Assembly: GCF_035621455.1 (NCBI RefSeq)
Contig: NZ_CP141822.1
Coordinates: forward strand, 1,550,001 to 1,614,000
Length of the DNA: 64,000 bases
Origin: Vibrio natriegens NBRC 15636 = ATCC 14048 = DSM 759
Lineage (GTDB): Bacteria > Pseudomonadota > Gammaproteobacteria > Enterobacterales > Vibrionaceae
Direction of reading: 5' to 3'
The notes below the pieces were generated by a model that saw only the letters and a program-made list of their open reading frames with translations, did no database searches and was not told the DNA's origin. Below, piece by piece: positions 1 to 8,907 of the stretch. The translations under genes were made by a program, and so were the position numbers. The stretch's first letter is position 1. Every line of letters starts with the position of its first letter.

Positions 1-608
1 CATACCGCTTGTGGCTCTTCGAGTAGGACGATCTTCTTCAATCCGGCAAGCTCGGCCGCTTCAAGGGTGAGTTTACGTGCCGTTTCATCGAACGATGCAG
101 GGACGGTGACCACGACGTCTTGGTCTTCCAGCTTGTTACTCGGATGACGATAGTTCCATGCCTGGCGGATGTGATTCAGATAACTTGCGCTGGCAATTAC
201 GGGTGAGACTTTATCAACGTCTTGCGCGCCAGCCCAAGGAAGAATGTCTGAGCTACGGTCGACCGCTTGATGGGAGAGCCAACTTTTTGCGCTCGATACC
301 TGACGTCCTTCGACTTTCGCACCTAGTTCACGTGCCCATTCACCGACGATGACATTTTTAATGTCGCCAGAAACAGGCTGATTTTCCCAAGGCAAGGTTA
401 AATCAGACGGGGAAATTTGTCCCTGAGCCGGGTGGTAACGAAAAGAGGGTAACAGCGGTTTACGAACCACTTCACCAGGACCAATTAACTGGTCGATATC
501 AAATAGGGATACTTCGGATTGTTCAAGGTTGTCGGTGATTTCACAATAGGCGACCACAGTATTTGTCGTGCCAAGGTCAATACCAACTAGAAAACGAGGA
601 GATGCCAT
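1..608 (-). CDS. Hsp70-family (DnaK-like) protein, 3' part beyond window
   Basis: The N-terminal ~202 codons of an Hsp70-type ATPase are visible; the rest lies beyond the left edge. The start is ATG at 608, preceded by AAGG six bases upstream. The nucleotide-binding-domain phosphate-1 motif GIDLGTTNTVVAY is at residues 9-21, and VTVPASFDETAR and LLEEPQA further in match the first lobe of the actin-like ATPase fold. It is clearly paralogous to the next gene (664-2628), sharing the same motif order and the SAKSWL and PLRA/PVIA-type segments, so it is the third cistron of a DUF2760-Hsp70-Hsp70 array. These are not canonical DnaK: the sequence is divergent and no dnaJ or grpE is adjacent. A chaperone or ATP-driven switch role is inferred; the client is unknown. 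Confidence 0.9.
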   Translation of the reverse strand, partial: MASPRFLVGIDLGTTNTVVAYCEITDNLEQSEVSLFDIDQLIGPGEVVRKPLLPSFRYHPAQGQISPSDLTLPWENQPVSGDIKNVIVGEWARELGAKVEGRQVSSAKSWLSHQAVDRSSDILPWAGAQDVDKVSPVIASASYLNHIRQAWNYRHPSNKLEDQDVVVTVPASFDETARKLTLEAAELAGLKKIVLLEEPQAV

Positions 609-627
609 ACAAACCTTCGTGTATTTA

Positions 628-656
628 AAAACGGCACCCGATTGGATGCCGTTTGA
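628..656 (-). terminator. Hairpin between the two Hsp70 genes
   Basis: The arms AAACGGCA (629-636) and TGCCGTTT (647-654) flank a 10-base loop. Read on the minus strand the hairpin is followed by TTTAAAT. It sits in the 55-bp gap between the two Hsp70 paralogues, so it may attenuate the second one or stabilise an mRNA end. Confidence 0.5.
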
Positions 657-663
657 TTTCTAT

Positions 664-2628
664 TTATTCTTCTTCGTTTGAGTCACTTTTTGCGTCTTCA
701 CGCACATCGAACTCAACGTGCCATTTTTGACCGTTATCGGCGGCAATTGCTTCCAGGTAAAGCGTACCAAGTTCTGTCACGCGAGATGCCAGAGTGACAG
801 GAACCACTTCGCCCTCACGACGACCTTCGGATACTGGTAGCGTTACTTGAATTTCTGGCAACTCTTCTAGCTCTTCTGGTGCCCAGTGATCAAGATGTGT
901 ACCTGCTAGGTCATCACGACGTACTGTCGAACCAAAGAACTGGAAGTTTACTGGTTGGCCGATAACCAAACCAAACTCTTGGCTTGGTACGTCAACACTT
1001 GAGCCTTCTTCCATACCAAATGGTGCCACACATAGGGCTTCCATTGGAGGTGCCATTCCAGGAATCGCTGGCATTGCGCTTTCGATACCTACGTAGTAAG
1101 CCGAAGCAATACCGCCGCGAATACGAACGCCCTGACCACGACGAACTGAGCCGTAGTAAGCCGCACCACTTGCTACTGCAAGATCGAGATCAACGCCAGT
1201 CAGACGTTTCGCCATTTCTGCATCTGCTTCAAGCAACCATTCGTTAATGGTGTCTTCTAAGCGAGAGGCCAATAGCGTTGATTTCAGTACACCACCGTTA
1301 AACAGAATCGCGGTTGGTTTGATGAAATCTGCTGATTGAGTAGCTTCAGCGCCTGGCATACCCGGCATGTTCGCAAATGGGTTGTAGTCTTGAGCGGGTG
1401 CAGACTCACCACCGCCTTGTGCGTTTGCTTGCTTAGACAAGAATGCAGCAATGTGACGCGTGATACCTGCATCCTGAGCATAAGGCAGGCCCATCTGCGT
1501 CAGTGCACCACGGTTACGCTGAACAGGGTGATCAGTAATCGCAACTTGTGGGAAGAAACCATCAACCAGCGTTTGCTGTACTTCTTCCTGCGTCAGTTCG
1601 GTCTTAAGCGTTGCGCCAAGCAGTTTAGAGCCACGGCTAGGAACAACGATTGGCACAGATTGCAGCTCGCTGTCGTTCAGAAGCGCTTCTTTGGCATCGC
1701 GGCAAGCGTGTGTCATTGCCTGAACTTGCCACGGTTGTAGATCTTTACCTTCTTGCGCAAGCTTCATTTTCAAGCGGTACGCAAGGGCAAGGTCCATGTT
1801 GTCACCGCCAAGTAGGATATGTTCGCCTACTGCGATACGGCTAAGACTCAGGTTACCGTCGTCTTCAGTTACTTCCACCAAAGATAGGTCGGTTGTACCA
1901 CCACCGATATCAACCACCAGAACGATATCGCCGACTTCAACTTCGTCACGCCATTTGTCGTTGCTGTTGTCGATCCAGTTGTAAAGCGCAGCCTGAGGCT
2001 CTTCTAGTAGTGTCAGATGCACAAAACCAACGTTGCGCGCAGCTTCTGCCGTTAGGTCACGTGCCGCTGGGTCGAACGATGCAGGAACGGTAATTGTCAC
2101 ATCTTGCTCAGCAAGCTTGTGATTAGGGTGAGTGTGGTTCCAGGCGTCTTTTAGATGCTCAAGGTACAACTCGGTTGCACGAAGAGGGGATACTTTTTCA
2201 ACTTCTTCAGGGCTACCTGCAGGCAGAAACGCATCACGACGGTTTACGCCGCCATGACAAAGCCAAGATTTAGCACTGGCAATCAAGCGAATTGGCGTTT
2301 TTGAACCCAGATTACGAGCAATCGCACCAACCAGTGCTTTAGGCTCGCTAGACCACGGCAGTACGCGTGATTGAGGATTCATTTCGTGTTCGTGAGGTTG
2401 GTACAGGAACGAGCCAAGTTGGCTGCGAGTTTCTACTGTGCCAGGTGCCGTCAATTGTGGAATCGGCATAACTTCTACACGAGCATCTTCATCGTGAGTA
2501 TCGACAAAAGACATCACACAGTGTGTCGTACCTAAGTCGATACCAACGCTAAATTTAGGCGACTGTTGCTCTGGCGTCTCTTGGATGTTTTCTTCTTGAG
2601 AAATGTTTTCTTGGTTCATGTGTTCCAT
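664..2628 (-). CDS. Hsp70-family protein, DUF2760-associated
   Basis: A 654-residue Hsp70 homologue, about the size of DnaK. Residues 29-35 are GIDLGTT (phosphate 1), 181-186 VPASFD, 209-216 EEPQAALY and 240-247 DIGGGTTD (phosphate 2). NGGVL and ASGAAYYG in the second lobe complete an intact ATPase core. A Gly/Pro/Met-rich insertion (GGGESAPAQ to NMPGMPG) interrupts the second lobe, and the C-terminus is short and acidic rather than a DnaK-like substrate-binding domain with lid. The start codon overlaps the upstream DUF2760 stop by one base (TAATG), so translation is coupled. An in-frame ATG at 2619 is also possible. It is paralogous to the gene at 1-608. A chaperone or regulatory ATPase acting with the membrane-anchored DUF2760 protein is inferred. 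Confidence 0.9.
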   Translation of the reverse strand: MEHMNQENISQEENIQETPEQQSPKFSVGIDLGTTHCVMSFVDTHDEDARVEVMPIPQLTAPGTVETRSQLGSFLYQPHEHEMNPQSRVLPWSSEPKALVGAIARNLGSKTPIRLIASAKSWLCHGGVNRRDAFLPAGSPEEVEKVSPLRATELYLEHLKDAWNHTHPNHKLAEQDVTITVPASFDPAARDLTAEAARNVGFVHLTLLEEPQAALYNWIDNSNDKWRDEVEVGDIVLVVDIGGGTTDLSLVEVTEDDGNLSLSRIAVGEHILLGGDNMDLALAYRLKMKLAQEGKDLQPWQVQAMTHACRDAKEALLNDSELQSVPIVVPSRGSKLLGATLKTELTQEEVQQTLVDGFFPQVAITDHPVQRNRGALTQMGLPYAQDAGITRHIAAFLSKQANAQGGGESAPAQDYNPFANMPGMPGAEATQSADFIKPTAILFNGGVLKSTLLASRLEDTINEWLLEADAEMAKRLTGVDLDLAVASGAAYYGSVRRGQGVRIRGGIASAYYVGIESAMPAIPGMAPPMEALCVAPFGMEEGSSVDVPSQEFGLVIGQPVNFQFFGSTVRRDDLAGTHLDHWAPEELEELPEIQVTLPVSEGRREGEVVPVTLASRVTELGTLYLEAIAADNGQKWHVEFDVREDAKSDSNEEE

Positions 2629-3260
2629 TACAGCTCAACCTCGGCTGGAGCGATGACTGATGCATCGTAATTTTCAGCCAGTTTAGGCAAGTTCATTGAT
2701 GTAGCCTTCCAGCCCTTGTGAACCAGTGTTCCGTGGAATGGTGCACTGCCTGTAACATTGCCAGTTAGGCGAATTTCTTGTGGGTTAAAGTTTTCTTCAA
2801 CCGTAATGCGGGTTTCTTCGTCTTCGTTACGTACGTGTGCAAGCGTCACGTAATCGCTTAATACTTTTTTACCACCAGTGTGGATAACGCGAGCAGCTGC
2901 GCCAACTTCTTCATCTGAGAATGACGTTAAGTCTTCTTGTAGGAAGTCAATTAGGCGAGCTTCTTGCTGCATAATAGAAAGCAGTTGCATTGCAGAGTCA
3001 GTAGAAGCAGTTGCCAGTTTTGATTCAACTTCAACAACCTTTTCAACCACTTTTTCTACTTCAACGACTTTTTCAACTTCTACGATCTTCTCGACAGGTT
3101 TTTCAACCTCGACGATTTTCTCAACCGGCTTTTCTACTACTTTCTCAATCACTTTCGATTTACGTGATACAGCAACCAGCAAAAGCAATACGCTCGAAGC
3201 AGCAAGACCAGCGTGAAGCATATCGAACGTTTGAGGAATTAGGTTCAAATCAATGTTCAT
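2628..3260 (-). CDS. DUF2760 membrane-anchored protein with VEK repeats
   Basis: A 210-residue protein that I recognise as DUF2760, a family commonly found next to Hsp70 genes and without known function. Residues about 18-32 (AASSVLLLLVAV) form one membrane anchor. Residues ~36-80 are a low-complexity string of VEK, VEKIVE and VEKVVE units that should form a charged coiled coil or rigid stalk. The remaining ~130 residues are a soluble domain with predicted helical and strand segments. It is the first cistron of the operon; its stop overlaps the start of the Hsp70 gene. The topology suggests an anchor or co-chaperone that brings the Hsp70s to the membrane. That role is inferred. Confidence 0.82.
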   Translation of the reverse strand: MNIDLNLIPQTFDMLHAGLAASSVLLLLVAVSRKSKVIEKVVEKPVEKIVEVEKPVEKIVEVEKVVEVEKVVEKVVEVESKLATASTDSAMQLLSIMQQEARLIDFLQEDLTSFSDEEVGAAARVIHTGGKKVLSDYVTLAHVRNEDEETRITVEENFNPQEIRLTGNVTGSAPFHGTLVHKGWKATSMNLPKLAENYDASVIAPAEVEL

Positions 3261-3698
3261 GACGTTTTTTCTCTTTCTATTGATTCATTGGTGCATAGGC
3301 TCAATGTGTTTATTAAATTGATCGTCTTTGCGATCTTGCACCAAGTTTAGACACTAAAATGATGTCGGATGTTAGCATATTCAAGGCTTAACGCTGTAAT
3401 AATTCGTAAATTTACCGCACGATTAGCGCGAAAAACCAACGATTGGAACACGCTTTAAAGGCCATGGCATGCCAGAAGTACGATATTTCCGCAATTAATG
3501 ACACCTTGCCTCGGTTTTCACCGACGTTATACATCGTGTTCATACAGCAGTATAAGAACCTAAATTTGTCGAATCACTTTATAAAATAGCGTTAACCCAG
3601 TGCAATCGGTGATTAAATCGGCAAGCGCATTCGAGTTTTACCTGTCATTGAGGTAGAATCTCTCGCTTTAAAATCTATGTTAGGAATCAAGACAAACT
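3261..3698. other. Divergent intergenic region, 438 bp
   Basis: This gap separates the minus-strand DUF2760-Hsp70 operon from the plus-strand exonuclease gene and must hold both promoters. A possible -10 (TAGAAT) lies ~40 bp before the exonuclease ATG, but I cannot place a convincing -35. I see no open frame with a ribosome site, no tRNA and no strong hairpin. Confidence 0.5.
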
Positions 3699-4229
3699 AT
3701 GAACCATAACCGTATCGTCTGCTTCGATTTAGAAATGTGTTGCTGGAACGAGAATGGCGTTGGCCGTACTGGCGAGATCATCGAAGTTGGGTTGGCTGAA
3801 ATAGATTTGTCCAAAGGTGAGATCGTTAAACGTGCTCAGTACTATGTTAAGCCTGAACAAGATGAAGTCTCGTTGTTCTGCGCCGAGCTAACGGGGATTA
3901 CACCACGTAAAATCGAGAAACAAGGTCGACCACTTGAAGAAGTGTTGAAGTCTATGGTTAAGAACTTCGGCGGCCGCAACAAAATTTACGCCTCATGGGG
4001 GCGAGATGACACGATTTTACTTGATGAGTGCAAACAAAAGGGCATCGAAGCGCCATTTACTGAGTTCATTAACCTAGCGACACTTTACCGTATTCAAAAC
4101 CGTCTCAAAGAAAAGCGCATTGGTCATCGCGCTGCCCAAGAAGCGAAAGGGATTGAATGGGAAGGCCGCCAACATTCTGGTTATGTTGATGCGTATAACC
4201 TAGCCAAACTCGCACTGACTATGCTTTAG
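3699..4229 (+). CDS. DEDDh 3'-5' exonuclease family protein
   Basis: A 176-residue RNase T/DnaQ-type exonuclease domain standing alone. FDLEMCCW at residues 9-16 supplies the first Asp and Glu (D10, E12) of the DEDDh site, and HSGYVDAYNLA near the C-terminus supplies the catalytic His (H159) and final Asp (D164). It resembles the KapD/ERI1-like group more than DNA polymerase epsilon. It should remove nucleotides from 3' ends of RNA or single-stranded DNA using two metal ions; the natural substrate is not evident. The ATG follows AGGAATC. It is monocistronic, ending in a strong bidirectional terminator shared with the convergent TerB-like gene. Confidence 0.88.
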   Translation: MNHNRIVCFDLEMCCWNENGVGRTGEIIEVGLAEIDLSKGEIVKRAQYYVKPEQDEVSLFCAELTGITPRKIEKQGRPLEEVLKSMVKNFGGRNKIYASWGRDDTILLDECKQKGIEAPFTEFINLATLYRIQNRLKEKRIGHRAAQEAKGIEWEGRQHSGYVDAYNLAKLALTML

Positions 4230-4357
4230 TTGTGGGTTTGTAATGAATCTTTAATCCAACTTGTGTTTTTCTGTCATGGAGTTTGTCTAATCTCGACCTT
4301 GTCAAACAAATTCAAATCTTGACCAGTCTTAATAACAACACGTTGGCTTCTATAAAA

Positions 4358-4390
4358 TAAAAACGCGCTGAACTTCAGCGCGTTTTTTAT
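4358..4390. terminator. Bidirectional terminator
   Basis: A near-perfect stem AAACGCGCTGAA / TTCAGCGCGTTT with a one-base loop, A-rich on the left and T-rich on the right. It lies between the convergent exonuclease and TerB-like genes and can serve both. Confidence 0.9.
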
Positions 4391-4413
4391 TGGGTGACGA
4401 GTAGGTGGTGACA

Positions 4414-4854
4414 CTACTGCGATTGCAGTTTGGCGCGGATAAAGTCTTTGTGGTCGACATAGAGCAATTCTGCCGTCTTACGGATGACTGCATCTTCAAG
4501 CGGGTCAATTTGCCCGTCAGAATACGCCACTTCCCACATACTCTTGATCAGGTTGTAACGTGTTTCTTGAGTTAACTCTCTTAGTTGAGAAGTGAAGTCA
4601 TACAATGACGCGGACTCTTTTGTTGTTTGTGCCGCTTTTTCCAGTAATTGTGTCGCCTCTGCAGCGCTCAGCGAAAGCAACTTCATTAAAAGAGAATGTT
4701 TTGTTTCTAGCTCTTTTTCATCCACTTGGTGGTCGGCGCCGGACACTTCACAAAGTAAGCATGCAATCGCCATGTTGGGAGACACGGTATGAGTCTGTGC
4801 CAGATCCTCGCCATCGAGAAGCTGTTTAAATAGAGATGTAAGAGAATTGAACAT
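4414..4854 (-). CDS. TerB-like tellurite-resistance family protein
   Basis: A ~146-residue all-helical protein of the TerB/DjlA-N fold. It carries the acidic motif VSGADHQVDEKE and the paired SDGQIDPLED near residue 120, which in TerB form metal-binding loops. I choose ATG at 4854 (MFNSLTSLF); in-frame TTG and GTG codons just upstream (4866, 4863) are possible but have no good ribosome site. TerB-like proteins are cytoplasmic and linked to stress or tellurite response; a single copy outside a ter operon gives no specific role. The gene stands alone, 122 bp from the next gene upstream. Confidence 0.82.
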   Translation of the reverse strand: MFNSLTSLFKQLLDGEDLAQTHTVSPNMAIACLLCEVSGADHQVDEKELETKHSLLMKLLSLSAAEATQLLEKAAQTTKESASLYDFTSQLRELTQETRYNLIKSMWEVAYSDGQIDPLEDAVIRKTAELLYVDHKDFIRAKLQSQ

Positions 4855-4975
4855 AGTAAGCACCAAACTGATAACTATCTTTTAAACATGGTTATATGTG
4901 ACTTAAATCTCAAGGGGTGAAACCTGAAATTACGAATTCTTTACATTTAGAATACGACGCTATCAATCAAGGTGA

Positions 4976-6916
4976 TCAATTTTCTATTCTCGTCGGTGGA
5001 AAATGAATTTCTTGGTTATCTGCGGTAAGTATACTGATTTGACTAGGCTTACCGTCATCATCGAGATGTAATTCTCCGATCGCACTGTGGTTAACCAAAC
5101 GATAAAAGTTATGACTACTTGGCGCACGCTTATAAATTTTGAGTCGCTTACGCTTGGTGAACCAGTTTAGTGGCGAGCGGGGGCTGTAAAGCATTCTATC
5201 CAGCGCATCACAAATAGTGAGTAGTCTTGTCGGAAATTGATTCTTAATACCGCTACAGGTGATTTGATAGATGTTAGGGCTGCTTTTTCGAAAGCGTAAT
5301 TTGATGTCGTAAGCAAAAGAGTAATGGACATCCCCCGACAAAATCACAAAGTTAGTCGGTGTTTTAGTATGAGTGAAAATACTGACGAGCGTGTTCGCGC
5401 TGCCGGGATGCGCCATCCAGTTTTCAGCATCCACCAATAGTGGCTTACCAAACATGGTAAACACGCGTTGTAGCGATTCTATAAATTTCACACCGAACAT
5501 CGGCGCTGCAGATACGATGATCACTTTATCTTCGTGAACCAGTTCTTGATGAAACTCAATTAACGCTTCCCAGTCCATCAAGCCAGACGGCTTATTCATT
5601 TTAGATTCTGACCGCCAGCGACGAGTTCGGGTATCCAAAACCACGACTTTGGGGGAGGTCGGAATCGTGTAATGCCAGTTCTCGAAGCGATAGAGATACT
5701 GAATCAGGTCATCTTGAGCTTCGGCAGTGCGTTGCTCAAGAAAATCTTTTATGTGAACCATAAACGCGTCATCGAACTTTTCCGGTGCGTTTCCCCAGCC
5801 CTGACAAAACCAATAGGCGATCAGGCTATTTCCGATTATTCGTTTTGCAAAAAGGTTGGTGTATGCCGCTTGTTCCCAGCCAATGGTCAAGTTCCAGTCG
5901 TCCGTCACATCGTGATCATCAAATATCATGTAAGTCGGAAGGTGCGCAAGAAGGCGCTGTACGCGGTCTAAACCGCTGACAAATTTATCTATTTGCGTTT
6001 TTTCCTCACGCCATTTTTGTTGCCAGTTGGGCGCGAGCGTGTTGCCTCCGACAAGGAATTGATTCTCCAGCAATCGGTCACGCTTGATGAGATGCCAAAG
6101 CGTCGGCGACCAAACCAAGAGGTACATGGCAAAACATTCGGCAAAACTGATCAGGTGATTTTCACACTCTTTAGAGCTGAAAATAGGCGTGCCACGGTGA
6201 GGGAAAAACTGACTGAGCAGGCTGCCGTCATCGACGTAATGCGGTAGCAACTGGTCGCGGCCATAAAAACACGCAGCGTGTTGATAAAGCGTTTTGGTGT
6301 CGGTGATCGGTGCTTGTTGAAATTGCTCATCCGGCAATCCCAGTAACTCGATTACTTGCTCAATCGCATCCAAGGTTGGTCCAGCTACATGATCAACATA
6401 AACCTGATCACCGCTCATGATGAGCATGTCTGGGCGAGATTCTACGCTTTGCTGAGCCACTTTTGCATCGGCTGCAACTAAAGCATCGTCACTAAAATGC
6501 TGTGGGTTGCGGCAAGAACCATGAAGGACATAATCGGCTTTTTCACTGATTAAAAATTCAATGCCGTTATGCATATAGTTATCGTGCTCATAACACAAGT
6601 GAGGCAGCAGCTCTGTTAGTAGACCGTCTTGCGTGTGCAGCTGATATCGAAGTGGCTGATTAGTAGGGAAGTCAGCTTTTAATGACAGTAAACAAACCCA
6701 AGCTTGCTCACCAACCTGAAGTTGAGTGAGCTTTTCAAAGTCCTCAGTGTGATACGAAGTCGCAGAGTTTGCATCGTTGATTTCGATGAACCCTTCTAAT
6801 GGCTTGGTCGTGACCAGCCAAATATTCACTTCTGATGCAGTCACTTTGCGGAGAATAGGGCCCGCAATGATAAGGGGAAGATGAGGATGTTGGGTTTTGT
6901 CTAATGATGCAGCCAA
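4976..6916 (-). CDS. PhoD-like metallophosphatase (alkaline phosphatase D family)
   Basis: A 646-residue member of the PhoD-like metallophosphatase family. Visible motifs are LHGSCRNPQHF, DMLIMSGDQVYVD (metal-binding Asp and Gln), MIFDDHDVTDDWN (DDHD motif) and VVILSGDVHYSF (GDVH). The order and spacing fit an intact calcineurin-like core with an N-terminal beta domain. No signal peptide is visible, so it may act in the cytoplasm, unlike classical secreted PhoD. The start is TTG at 6916, supported by AAGGAAC eight bases upstream and by its position 9 bp after the stop of the small upstream gene. The physiological substrate (phosphodiester or monoester) cannot be read from sequence. Confidence 0.87.
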   Translation of the reverse strand: MAASLDKTQHPHLPLIIAGPILRKVTASEVNIWLVTTKPLEGFIEINDANSATSYHTEDFEKLTQLQVGEQAWVCLLSLKADFPTNQPLRYQLHTQDGLLTELLPHLCYEHDNYMHNGIEFLISEKADYVLHGSCRNPQHFSDDALVAADAKVAQQSVESRPDMLIMSGDQVYVDHVAGPTLDAIEQVIELLGLPDEQFQQAPITDTKTLYQHAACFYGRDQLLPHYVDDGSLLSQFFPHRGTPIFSSKECENHLISFAECFAMYLLVWSPTLWHLIKRDRLLENQFLVGGNTLAPNWQQKWREEKTQIDKFVSGLDRVQRLLAHLPTYMIFDDHDVTDDWNLTIGWEQAAYTNLFAKRIIGNSLIAYWFCQGWGNAPEKFDDAFMVHIKDFLEQRTAEAQDDLIQYLYRFENWHYTIPTSPKVVVLDTRTRRWRSESKMNKPSGLMDWEALIEFHQELVHEDKVIIVSAAPMFGVKFIESLQRVFTMFGKPLLVDAENWMAHPGSANTLVSIFTHTKTPTNFVILSGDVHYSFAYDIKLRFRKSSPNIYQITCSGIKNQFPTRLLTICDALDRMLYSPRSPLNWFTKRKRLKIYKRAPSSHNFYRLVNHSAIGELHLDDDGKPSQISILTADNQEIHFPPTRIEN

Positions 6917-6925
6917 ACTGGTTCC

Positions 6926-7270
6926 TTATTTGTCTGATTCTTCTAATATTTCTACTACTTGAGCGCTACTCAATTCGTGACCCGCAAGAAACAACCCTAG
7001 CATCGCTTCTGTCTTCGAATCGTTATCGCTGTCTTCGTCCAGAACCTGTCGTAATCGAGTACGAATTAAATCAATTTCATGGTCAACGAAACCCCGACCT
7101 TCTTCTGCCTGACATTCTTCTGGTGCATTGTCGAAGCTCAAAAATAACAGATTGCCGTCAAGTTGTGTTTCCACCAATCTTTCCGGCAGCCACTCTTCTC
7201 CCATAACAATATCTGGGTCAGTGTTGGTCGGCAAATTATTAAGGATGGAAATGAGTTCTGATACTTTCAC
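6926..7270 (-). CDS. Small acidic protein of unknown function
   Basis: I do not recognise this 114-residue acidic protein. It starts MKVSELISILNNLP, a short helix also seen at the N-terminus of several small phage and bacterial proteins with a similar VSELI start, contains a FLSFDNAPEECQAEE segment, and ends in a Glu-rich helix. The start is GTG at 7270; an in-frame TAA two codons upstream rules out a longer form, and the ribosome site is weak. It lies 9 bp upstream of the PhoD-like gene on the same strand, so the two are almost certainly one transcript. A partner or regulatory role for the phosphatase is possible but unproven. Confidence 0.72.
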   Translation of the reverse strand: MKVSELISILNNLPTNTDPDIVMGEEWLPERLVETQLDGNLLFLSFDNAPEECQAEEGRGFVDHEIDLIRTRLRQVLDEDSDNDSKTEAMLGLFLAGHELSSAQVVEILEESDK

Positions 7271-7618
7271 TTTTTATTCGTTATCGTTAGGGCTAGCGAC
7301 ATAACTGGCACAACTCGTTAGGTAATTCATTCTATTTCAACGAGATTCAATGCCAATTTATCAAAGCATAAGATTTATTCTGTCACGTATATGACAACAT
7401 TTCACATTGTAACGGCTCATTTAGAAAGAACATAAGCGTAAAGTTTCAATTAACGAATGATTGCTTTTTTATCGAGCAATTTTATAGAAAAGACGTGAAA
7501 TGGCTCCGGCATGCCTCACTTCTGGCATTTATGGTTGGTGCTTGAATGTGTTTCTATTTTACAACGAGATCAAAGGTCGGATTTGTCACCGCGAAAAATA
7601 TCACCCATTCTCAGTGAG
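7271..7618. other. Divergent intergenic region
   Basis: About 350 bp with no supported gene once the in-frame ATG at 7619 is taken as the next start. It must contain promoters for both flanking genes. It is A/T-rich, and I see no strong hairpin and no clear operator. Confidence 0.4.
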
Positions 7619-8023
7619 ATGAAAACGAATACACTATTATCCCAGCTGAAATTTGTTTATCGCGCAAAGGTTAAAGCCATTTGCAATGCATCCGATAAAT
7701 TTGATGGCATTAGCACGATGAGCATTGATTCTTCATATAACATTCAGATTGAGGGAACAAACTGCACTAATGACGAGTTCGCCAAGCGATTCTTTGTGGT
7801 TAACGGAGAAGGGCATATGGAAGGCGACGGATGGTTAGTGCTTTACGTTGACTCAATAGAAGTGCGTGTGGGTGAGGAAATAGAGATACCCAGCGATGTC
7901 GCGTTTGATGCAATGGTAGAGCGCATGGTTCAGGAGGCTGAAGAAGTATTAGAGCAACTCTATAAGAACGCGCTAGAAAACATAGAGAAGACCGCAGACG
8001 AAAATAAAACCGAAGGTTCATAA
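7619..8023 (+). CDS. Hypothetical cytoplasmic protein
   Basis: A 134-residue protein I do not recognise. I take ATG at 7619 (MKTNTLLSQLKFVYRAK). The frame is open back to 7511, but those residues look non-coding and have no better ribosome site. The middle part alternates short strands (MSIDSSYNIQIEG, GWLVLYVDSIEVRVG) and the C-terminal 40 residues form an acidic helix (MVERMVQEAEEVLEQL). No signal peptide or membrane segment. It is monocistronic, ending at a hairpin shared with the convergent azoR. Confidence 0.65.
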   Translation: MKTNTLLSQLKFVYRAKVKAICNASDKFDGISTMSIDSSYNIQIEGTNCTNDEFAKRFFVVNGEGHMEGDGWLVLYVDSIEVRVGEEIEIPSDVAFDAMVERMVQEAEEVLEQLYKNALENIEKTADENKTEGS

Positions 8024-8080
8024 CCCAACACTGTGGTAAATACTGGAATGCTTCTATTCGCAAATATGAAGTGGTCAATG

Positions 8081-8112
8081 AAAAAGGGATGGCAATTGGG
8101 GCCATCCCTTTT
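8081..8112. terminator. Bidirectional terminator
   Basis: The stem AAAAGGGATGGC / GCCATCCCTTTT has a 7-base loop and lies between convergent genes, with A and T tracts on either side. Confidence 0.88.
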
Positions 8113-8136
8113 GTATTCATACTAGTTGAATCAAGC

Positions 8137-8733
<597 letters not shown>

Positions 8734-8907
8734 TTAAATAAGTGCTTTCGACTATGTGATGCATTATAAGCAATGGGCTGAGGTTCTAAACCCGACTTGT
8801 TTGCTTAAGTTGTTCGAAAAAATTGAATAAGCTTTCAGTTGTCTTGTCTTGGTCCTGTTGTGATACAATTCGCGCAGTTTTATGTAATGAAAAGAATAGG
8901 AAACGCT

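Noticed and set aside
1336..1740. 134-codon plus-strand frame inside the Hsp70 gene
   Set aside because: It is antisense to strongly conserved Hsp70 motifs and has no ribosome site or family resemblance.
2878..3216. Ser/Thr/Phe repeat protein on the plus strand
   Set aside because: The FSTSTTFST-like repeat is only the complement of the VEK repeat in the DUF2760 gene.
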